From JBJXHN01 sp046233135 (GTDB lineage: Bacteria; Pseudomonadota; Alphaproteobacteria; Rhodospirillales; Rhodospirillaceae), in contig JBJXHN010000004.1 in NCBI GenBank assembly GCA_046233135.1, positions 744,001-808,000 of the forward strand: a DNA stretch of 64,000 nucleotides. The letters run 5' to 3'. The translations under genes were made by a program, and so were the position numbers. Positions 59,590-64,000 of this stretch are shown here, one piece after another. Position 1 is the first letter of the stretch. Every line of letters starts with the position of its first letter. The notes beneath the pieces are model-generated. The model worked only from the letters and a program-made list of their open reading frames with translations, did no database searches and was not told the DNA's origin.

Positions 59590-60783
59590 TCAGGCGGCTT
59601 CCTCGCAGGCCTTGTCCGGGGCCGGATGGCCGACCATCTGCCGGCCGGCGCGCATGGCCAGCAGGGCGGTGGCAAAGGCGGCCAGGGGGAACACCGCCGC
59701 CGCCAGGGGCAGGGCATCGAGCGGGACGCCCCGGTCGATCACCACGCCGCCGGTCCAGGCGCCCATGGCGTTGCCCAGGTTGAAGGCGCCGATGTTGAGG
59801 CTGGAGGCCAGGCTCTGTCCCGCGCCTTCGGCCCGGGCCAGCACCCAGGCCTGCAACGGCGCGACGGTGGCGAAGCCGGCGACTCCCAGCAGGCCGACGG
59901 CGGTGACCGCCGCGGCGGGGGAATGGAAGGCCGGCCCCATCAGCGCCAGCACCAGGGCCAGCGCCAGGACGGTGATCAGCACCGCCGGGTCCGGGCGCCT
60001 GTCCGCCAGCTTGCCGCCCAGCAGGTTGCCCACCACCAGCCCGCCGCCGAAAACCAGCAGGGTCAGGGACAGGGCATCGCCGCCCAGGCCGCTGACCGTG
60101 GTTAGCAGCGGCGCGATATAGGTATAGACGGCAAAGACTCCGGCGAAGCCCAGCACGGTGGTCAGCAGTCCCAGCAGCACCGGCCGGCGCAGGATGGCCC
60201 GCACATCGGCCCGCCAGTCAGACGGTTCCGGCGCGGTCTTGTCCGCCGGCACCAGGGTGGCGATGACCGCGAAGGCGACGGCGCCGATGAATGTGACGGC
60301 CAGAAAGGTCGCCCGCCAGCCGGCCTGCTGGCCGATCCAGGTGCCCATCGGCACCCCCAGGACGGTGGCCACGGTCAGTCCGGAAAACAGGATGGACACG
60401 GCCGAGGCGCTGCGGTTCCTGGGCACCAGGGTGGTGGCGACCACCGAGCCGACGCCGAAGAAGGTGCCGTGGGCCAGGGCGGTGAGGATCCGTCCGGCCA
60501 TCAGCAGGCCATAGGTGGGCGCCAGGGCACAGGCGGCGTTGCCCAGGGTGAAGACCACCATCAGCCCCAGCAGCACGTGCTTGCGCGGCCAGCGGGCGGT
60601 CAGCACGGTCAGCACCGGGGCGCCGACCATCACCCCCAGGGCGTAGCCGGAGATCAGCAGCCCCGCCAGGGGGACGGAAACACCAAGGTCGCTGCCGACC
60701 TCCAGCAGCAGGCCCATGATGACGAATTCGGTGACGCCGATGCCGAAGGCGCCGGCCGTCAGGGCATAGAGAGCAAGGGGCAT
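59590..60783 (-). CDS. MFS transporter, DHA1 drug-efflux family
   Basis: A 397-residue, 12-helix exporter of the AraJ/NepI/Bcr type: ALTAGAFGIGVTEFVIMGLLLEV, motif A-like LTARWPRKHVLLGLM, motif C-like FSGLTVATVLGVPMGTWIGQ. Probably drug or sugar efflux by proton antiport; substrate unknown. ATG 60783 begins MPLALYALTAG; the frame extends upstream but that portion is not protein-like. It is divergent from LysR by 115 bases, with the aldo/keto reductase downstream. Confidence 0.92.
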   Translation of the reverse strand: MPLALYALTAGAFGIGVTEFVIMGLLLEVGSDLGVSVPLAGLLISGYALGVMVGAPVLTVLTARWPRKHVLLGLMVVFTLGNAACALAPTYGLLMAGRILTALAHGTFFGVGSVVATTLVPRNRSASAVSILFSGLTVATVLGVPMGTWIGQQAGWRATFLAVTFIGAVAFAVIATLVPADKTAPEPSDWRADVRAILRRPVLLGLLTTVLGFAGVFAVYTYIAPLLTTVSGLGGDALSLTLLVFGGGLVVGNLLGGKLADRRPDPAVLITVLALALVLALMGPAFHSPAAAVTAVGLLGVAGFATVAPLQAWVLARAEGAGQSLASSLNIGAFNLGNAMGAWTGGVVIDRGVPLDALPLAAAVFPLAAFATALLAMRAGRQMVGHPAPDKACEEAA

Positions 60784-60880
60784 GGGAAGAATCCGTTTTC
60801 CGTGAGCGGGCGCCAGCGCCCTGTCAGCCGAACATGGATCGCGGATCGTTGATGACATAGTCTGCGTTCTGGCAAATCAC

Positions 60881-60899
60881 TTGTGAGGTGAATTCACAA
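60881..60899. promoter_or_regulatory. LysR-type operator overlapping the lysR start
   Basis: TTGTGA (60881-60886) and TCACAA (60894-60899) form a dyad with a 7-base spacer that contains the T-N11-A core of LysR boxes. It abuts the LysR start codon, so binding would block autogenous expression. Confidence 0.55.
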
Positions 60900-61804
60900 T
60901 GGCGCGGTCCGACATCAACCGGTTCGCCGAAATGGACGTTTTCGTGCGGGTGGTCGAGGAAGGCGGCTTTTCCCGGGCCGCCCGGGTCTGCCGCTTGACC
61001 CCTTCGGCTGTCAGCAAGCTGATCGCCCGCATGGAAGACCGCCTGGGCGCGCGGCTGTTCAACCGGTCCACCCGCCGGCTGATCCTGACGGCGGAGGGGT
61101 GCGCCTTCTATGACCGGGCCACCCGCATCCTGTCGGATCTGGCCGACGCGGAACGCACCGTTGGGGCCGGAGAGACGCCGGCGGGGCCGTTGCGCATCAA
61201 CACCAGCGGGGCCTATGCCGCTCATGTCCTGATTCCGGCGCTGCCGGCTTTTCTGGCCCGCTATCCCGGCCTGACCGTGGACATCGACCAGACCGACGCG
61301 GTGGTCGACCTGATGGCCGCCCGGGCGGACGTCGCCATTCGCACCGGGCCGCTCAAGGCGTCCAATCTGGTGGCCCGGAAATTGGGCGAGACCCCCTTGC
61401 GTCTGGTGGCCGCACCGACCTATCTGGCTGGCCATGGGGTGCCGGAGACGGTGGCCGATCTGGACCGTCACGTGCGACTCGGATTCGGCTACGTCCGGGC
61501 GGTGGATGGCTGGCCCCTGGTGGAAGACGGGCGGGAGGTCCTGGTCGGCGGTCCGCCCCGGGTGACCGCCAACGACGGGGTGGCCCTGCTGCGCATGGCC
61601 CTGGCCGGGGTGGGAATCGCCCGCCTGGCCGACTTCATGACCCGCACGGATCTGGCTGCCGGCCGGCTTGTTCCGGTGCTTCCGGCCCAGGATCCGGGGG
61701 AAAGAGAAAGCTTCTACGCCATCTTCGCCGATCAGGGCGGACCGCTACCGGCGCGGGTGCGCGCCCTGTTGGATTTCCTGGCCGTGCATGGTCGCGTGTC
61801 ATGA
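60899..61804 (+). CDS. LysR-family transcriptional regulator
   Basis: A 301-residue regulator. N-terminal winged helix (5-65): INRFAEMDVFVRVVEEGGFSRAARVCRLTPSAVSKLIARMEDRLGARLFNRSTRRL. The C-terminal ligand-binding domain (LRINTSGAYAAHVLIPALPAFLARYPGLTVDIDQTD) is of the CrgA/PtxR-like type. It probably senses a compound exported by the divergent MFS or reduced by the AKR. ATG 60899 overlaps its own operator-like dyad. Confidence 0.92.
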   Translation: MARSDINRFAEMDVFVRVVEEGGFSRAARVCRLTPSAVSKLIARMEDRLGARLFNRSTRRLILTAEGCAFYDRATRILSDLADAERTVGAGETPAGPLRINTSGAYAAHVLIPALPAFLARYPGLTVDIDQTDAVVDLMAARADVAIRTGPLKASNLVARKLGETPLRLVAAPTYLAGHGVPETVADLDRHVRLGFGYVRAVDGWPLVEDGREVLVGGPPRVTANDGVALLRMALAGVGIARLADFMTRTDLAAGRLVPVLPAQDPGERESFYAIFADQGGPLPARVRALLDFLAVHGRVS

Positions 61805-61837
61805 GAAAACGGTCGGGACTGGCGCCAAAGGCGATTA

Positions 61838-61852
61838 TTGTGCGCCGCACAA
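61838..61852. promoter_or_regulatory. PhaR-like operator, phasin 1 site A
   Basis: TTGTGC-GCC-GCACAA, a perfect dyad with TGC-N3-GCA core. PhaR regulators of polyhydroxyalkanoate genes in Rhodobacter are reported to bind CTGC-N3-GCAG-type sites upstream of phasin genes. Confidence 0.6.
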
Positions 61853-61897
61853 TTTTCCCTTGACAGAGGATCCCTGCTGAATACAGTCGGAGGCATA

Positions 61898-61908
61898 TTG
61901 CGGCGCAA
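61898..61908. promoter_or_regulatory. PhaR-like operator, phasin 1 site B
   Basis: TTGC-GGC-GCAA, the same TGC-N3-GCA core 60 bases from site A and 79 bases before the phasin start. Confidence 0.55.
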
Positions 61909-61986
61909 AATCGGGGGGATTCCTTGCGCCGACCGTGTGACTCTGGGCACATATCATAGCCGTAAGGCGCGAGAGGAGAGAGACCG

Positions 61987-62340
61987 ATGATCAAGTCGTA
62001 CGAAGATGTTGTGAAGTTCAACAAGGACAACCTGGACGCCGCCGTTGCCGCCGGCACTACCCTGGCGAAGGGCGTCGAAACCCTGTCCAAGGAATATTTC
62101 GGTTATGCCGGCAAGTCCTTCGACACCGCCGTGGAAGCCTCCAAGGCGCTGGCTTCCTGCAAGTCTCCGACCGAGTTCACCGAGTTGCAGACCAAGCTCG
62201 CCAAGGACGGGTTCGACGACATGGTCGCCCAGTCCAAGAAGATGTCCGAACTGACCACCGGCGTGCTGAAGAGCGCCTTCGAACCGGTCGGCGCCCGCGC
62301 CAAGACCGTGTTCGAAACGGTGACCCCGAAGGCCGCGTAA
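61987..62340 (+). CDS. Phasin family protein 1
   Basis: A 117-residue phasin (Phasin_2 type) that coats polyhydroxybutyrate granules in the cytoplasm. It is mostly helical: MIKSYEDVVKFNKDNLDAAVAAGTTLAKGVETLSKE, YAGKSFDTAVEASKALASCKSPTEFTELQTKLAKDGFD and VLKSAFEPVGARAKTVFE. It is followed 271 bases on by a paralogue. AGAGGAGAGAGACCG precedes the ATG. Two TGC-N3-GCA dyads lie upstream, suggesting PhaR repression relieved by PHB. Confidence 0.95.
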   Translation: MIKSYEDVVKFNKDNLDAAVAAGTTLAKGVETLSKEYFGYAGKSFDTAVEASKALASCKSPTEFTELQTKLAKDGFDDMVAQSKKMSELTTGVLKSAFEPVGARAKTVFETVTPKAA

Positions 62341-62385
62341 GGCTTTTGATGGATCCGGCTTCAATGAGTCGTTGAAGCGGACAGG

Positions 62386-62422
62386 ACGGGCCGTCCCGGG
62401 AACGGGGCGGCCCGTTTCTTTT
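62386..62422 (+). terminator. Terminator of phasin 1
   Basis: ACGGGCCG (62386-62393) pairs with CGGCCCGT (62408-62415), followed by TTCTTTT. It separates the two phasin transcripts. Confidence 0.8.
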
Positions 62423-62477
62423 GGGGAAACCGAAGCCAGGGTGCGGAGTTTATCTTCAAGAAAACAATGGGTTATAA

Positions 62478-62498
62478 TTTTTGTGCAGTGCACAAAAA
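62478..62498. promoter_or_regulatory. PhaR-like operator, phasin 2 site A
   Basis: A perfect 9-bp dyad: TTTTTGTGC (62478-62486), AGT, then GCACAAAAA (62490-62498). Same TGC-N3-GCA core as the sites before phasin 1. Confidence 0.6.
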
Positions 62499-62542
62499 AC
62501 ACGGTTGACTTCGACCGGGAAAGCCTTAAATTAAGGTCATGC

Positions 62543-62557
62543 TGCGGTGCACAAAAA
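62543..62557. promoter_or_regulatory. PhaR-like operator, phasin 2 site B
   Basis: TGC-GGT-GCA followed by CAAAAA; the right half GCACAAAAA is identical to site A's, 59 bases away. It lies 55 bases before the phasin 2 start. Confidence 0.5.
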
Positions 62558-62611
62558 GGGACGCTGTCCCGAGGCATCGCGGACCAGCCCCATCCGGAGA
62601 GGAGAGAAGCC

Positions 62612-62965
62612 ATGATTAAGTCGTACGAAGATATCGTGAAGTTCAGCAAGGACAACATGGATGCCGTGATCGTTGCCGGCACCACCTTTGCCAAGGGCTA
62701 TGAAGAGATCTCAAAGGAATGCGTGAGCTACGCCGGCAAGTCCTTCGACACCGCCGTTGAGGCCTCCAAGGCCCTGGCCACCTGCAAGACCCCGGCCGAG
62801 TTCTCCGAACTGCAGACCAAGCTGACCAAGGAAAGCTTCGACGGGGCCGTGGCCCAGTCCAAGAAGCTGGGTGAAATGACCTCCGTCGTGCTGAAGAGCG
62901 CGTTCGAGCCGGTCGGCGCCCGCGTCAAGACCGTCTTCGAAACGGCTGTTCCGAAGGCCGCCTAA
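62612..62965 (+). CDS. Phasin family protein 2
   Basis: A 117-residue paralogue of the upstream phasin, of identical length and clearly related along its whole length (MIKSYEDIVKFSKDNMDAVIVAGTTFAKG; YAGKSFDTAVEASKALATCKTPAEFSELQTKL). It differs mostly on helix surfaces. ATG 62612 follows GGAGAGGAGAGAAGCC; the frame extends upstream, but that region is the promoter. The gene arose by tandem duplication together with its control region, as the operator-like dyads show. It probably coats PHB granules too, perhaps under different conditions. Confidence 0.95.
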   Translation: MIKSYEDIVKFSKDNMDAVIVAGTTFAKGYEEISKECVSYAGKSFDTAVEASKALATCKTPAEFSELQTKLTKESFDGAVAQSKKLGEMTSVVLKSAFEPVGARVKTVFETAVPKAA

Positions 62966-63006
62966 CACCTTCTTTCCGGACCGCCTGGCGGTCTGGTGAC
63001 GGTCGA

Positions 63007-63052
63007 AAAATCCCCCGGGTGGGTTCGTCCCTCCGGGGGATTTTCGTTTTTT
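63007..63052. terminator. Bidirectional terminator between phasin 2 and aroQ
   Basis: AAAATCCCCCGG (63007-63018) pairs perfectly with CCGGGGGATTTT (63033-63044); CGTTTTTT follows on the plus strand and a TTTTT run on the minus strand. The aroQ stop codon lies in the T-run. Confidence 0.92.
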
Positions 63053-63497
63053 ATTCCGCCGCTTTCAGCAGACTGGCGACCCGCCGCAGGCCAAGCTGGT
63101 AGCCTTCGGTCCCGCAGCCGGCGATTACCCCGTCCGCGCGCAGCGACACATAGGAGTGGTGGCGGAAGCTTTCCCGCTTGTGGACGTTGGAGATATGCAC
63201 CTCGATCACCGGTCCTTCGAAGGTGTGCAGCGCATCCAGCAGCGCCACCGAGGTGTGGGTATAGGCGGCGGGGTTGATGACGATGGCCGCCCCGTCTTCC
63301 CGGGCTTCGTGGATCCAGTCGATCAACTGGTGTTCGGCGTTGGATTGAAAAAAGCGGATGGTGTGCCCCAGGCTTTCGGCGAGGGTCCGGCAGGCCTCTT
63401 CCACATCGGCCAGGGTCTCGGCGCCATAGATTTCCGGCTGCCGCTTGCCCAGCAGGTTCAGGTTCGGGCCGTTCAGGATATAGATCGGTTTGCTCAT
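63051..63497 (-). CDS. aroQ: 3-dehydroquinate dehydratase, type II
   Basis: A 148-residue shikimate-pathway enzyme. It begins YILNGPNLNLLGKRQPEIYG, with catalytic Tyr24, and contains FFQSNAEHQLIDWIHEA, IVINPAAYTHTSVALLDAL, EVHISNVHKRESFRHHSYVS (catalytic His) and GVIAGCGTEGYQLGL. Length and all motifs match the dodecameric family. ATG 63497 begins MSKPIYILNG. It shares its terminator with phasin 2. Confidence 0.97.
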   Translation of the reverse strand: MSKPIYILNGPNLNLLGKRQPEIYGAETLADVEEACRTLAESLGHTIRFFQSNAEHQLIDWIHEAREDGAAIVINPAAYTHTSVALLDALHTFEGPVIEVHISNVHKRESFRHHSYVSLRADGVIAGCGTEGYQLGLRRVASLLKAAE

Positions 63498-63540
63498 GGG
63501 GAAATCCTGGCTGAAAGAAACGGTGGCGTCGCAGCATCTA

Positions 63541-63567
63541 GCGTAAAAGTGGGCACCGGTTTTCCGG
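63541..63567. repeat. Interspersed palindromic element, copy 2 (partial)
   Basis: GCGTAAAAGTGGGCACCGGT followed by TTTCCGG. The core AAGTGGGCACCGGTT matches copy 1 at 54445. It appears to be a partial or diverged member of the same family. Confidence 0.6.
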
Positions 63568-63593
63568 TCCCCTCGATGCTGTATTTATATGCT

Positions 63594-63638
63594 CTAGTGC
63601 ACTGACACATTCAGCTGATTCAGCGGTCAGTGCACTAG
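63594..63638. repeat. Palindrome with perfect 13-bp arms
   Basis: CTAGTGCACTGAC (63594-63606) and its exact complement GTCAGTGCACTAG (63626-63638) surround a 19-base loop containing TCAGCTGA. It lies between aroQ and the TetR gene, just after the second interspersed element. It could be a mobile-element end or a protein-binding site. Confidence 0.75.
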
Positions 63639-63697
63639 GACTTTGTTTATGCATCAACTTTCCAAACTTCGGCTGATGCCTTCGTTTGGGTCGATCA

Positions 63698-64000
63698 CTA
63701 GGCGCCGGGGCACAGGACGAATCGAAGGACCATCTCCACCACCTTATCCTCGAATGCGGCGCGATGGGCGGGATCCGATAGCGGATCGCCGAAGATCATG
63801 GAAAAGGTGGCCCGGTTGGACACGCTGAAGAAGCTCAGGGCGCTGATCTGCCAGTGCAGGTCCAGGGCCGTCAAGCCTTCGCGGAAAATGCCCTGCTCCA
63901 GTCCCTGCCGATAGATCTCCGCCAGTGCGTCGATGGCAGAGGTGTTCAGCGAGCGGATCACCTCTGACTGCCGCAGGTGGTCGCCGTGGTGGATGTTTTC
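63698..64000 (-). CDS. TetR-family regulator, C-terminal fragment
   Basis: The last 100 residues of a TetR regulator whose N-terminal DNA-binding domain lies beyond the right edge. The visible ligand domain (ENIHHGDHLRQSEVIRSLNTSAIDALAEIYRQGLEQGIFREGLTALDLHWQISALSFFSVSNRATFSMIFG) resembles the TetR_C group common in Azospirillum. Its target cannot be inferred. Confidence 0.8.
   Translation of the reverse strand, partial: ENIHHGDHLRQSEVIRSLNTSAIDALAEIYRQGLEQGIFREGLTALDLHWQISALSFFSVSNRATFSMIFGDPLSDPAHRAAFEDKVVEMVLRFVLCPGA

Overview
The window is high-GC DNA from an alphaproteobacterium, most probably a diazotrophic member of the Rhodospirillales (Azospirillum/Rhodospirillum/Magnetospirillum-like). 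This rests on a nifE-nifN-nifX-DUF269-ferredoxin-nifQ gene order, paired polyhydroxyalkanoate phasins, a LinKLMN-type MCE lipid transporter, many sensory proteins with periplasmic c-type haem motifs, and GTG/TTG starts with GC-rich hairpin terminators. No phage, transposase, integrase or CRISPR array was found.

Layout. 0-1.2 kb: cysD and the start of cysN (sulfate activation), reading leftwards. 1.3-6.5 kb: the nif FeMo-cofactor assembly operon, headed by a textbook NifA/sigma-54 control region. 6.5-8.5 kb: cupin, TetR and methyltransferase genes. 8.7-16.9 kb: a metallophore uptake locus (two fused permease-ATPase ABC half-transporters, an AraC regulator, a TonB-dependent receptor and an RhtX/FptX-like MFS permease) with a Fur-box-like site and no biosynthetic genes. 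16.9-22.3 kb: dihydroorotase, asparagine synthetase and two GT4 glycosyltransferases. 22.4-26.9 kb: ygfZ, yacG, panD, then a GNAT/C39-peptidase fusion paired with an RLAN-type RimK ATP-grasp ligase. 27.0-27.9 kb: tRNA-Phe and a hicAB toxin-antitoxin pair. 27.9-31.2 kb: an MGDG-synthase-like glycosyltransferase, cfa and a membrane protein.

31.2-38.0 kb: a pseudo-receiver protein behind a structured AT-rich leader, a metallophosphoesterase, an Sfp-type phosphopantetheinyl transferase, a haem-sensing diguanylate cyclase and a STAND (NB-ARC/TPR) NTPase. 38.0-44.1 kb: a PepSY-response regulator-histidine kinase operon and a hybrid kinase with the same kind of periplasmic CxxCH sensor. 44.2-49.7 kb: a seven-gene operon joining a complete partner-switching module (SpoIIE phosphatase, RsbW-like kinase, STAS antagonist) to a complete MCE phospholipid ABC transporter; I consider this the most interesting system in the window. 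49.9-55.5 kb: photolyase, a secreted protein, HIT protein, EamA exporter, hemerythrin and folD. 55.8-64 kb: alaS, aldo/keto reductase-MFS-LysR, two phasins with four TGC-N3-GCA operator-like palindromes, aroQ and the end of a TetR gene.

Functionally, the nif operon supplies the FeMo-co scaffold (NifEN), carrier (NifX), molybdenum donor (NifQ) and electrons (ferredoxin). The metallophore locus could supply iron for nitrogenase and haem proteins. The phasins mark carbon storage as PHB. The cluster of sensory proteins suggests tight coupling to redox or oxygen state. All identifications come from reading the sequence and translations; no database search was run.
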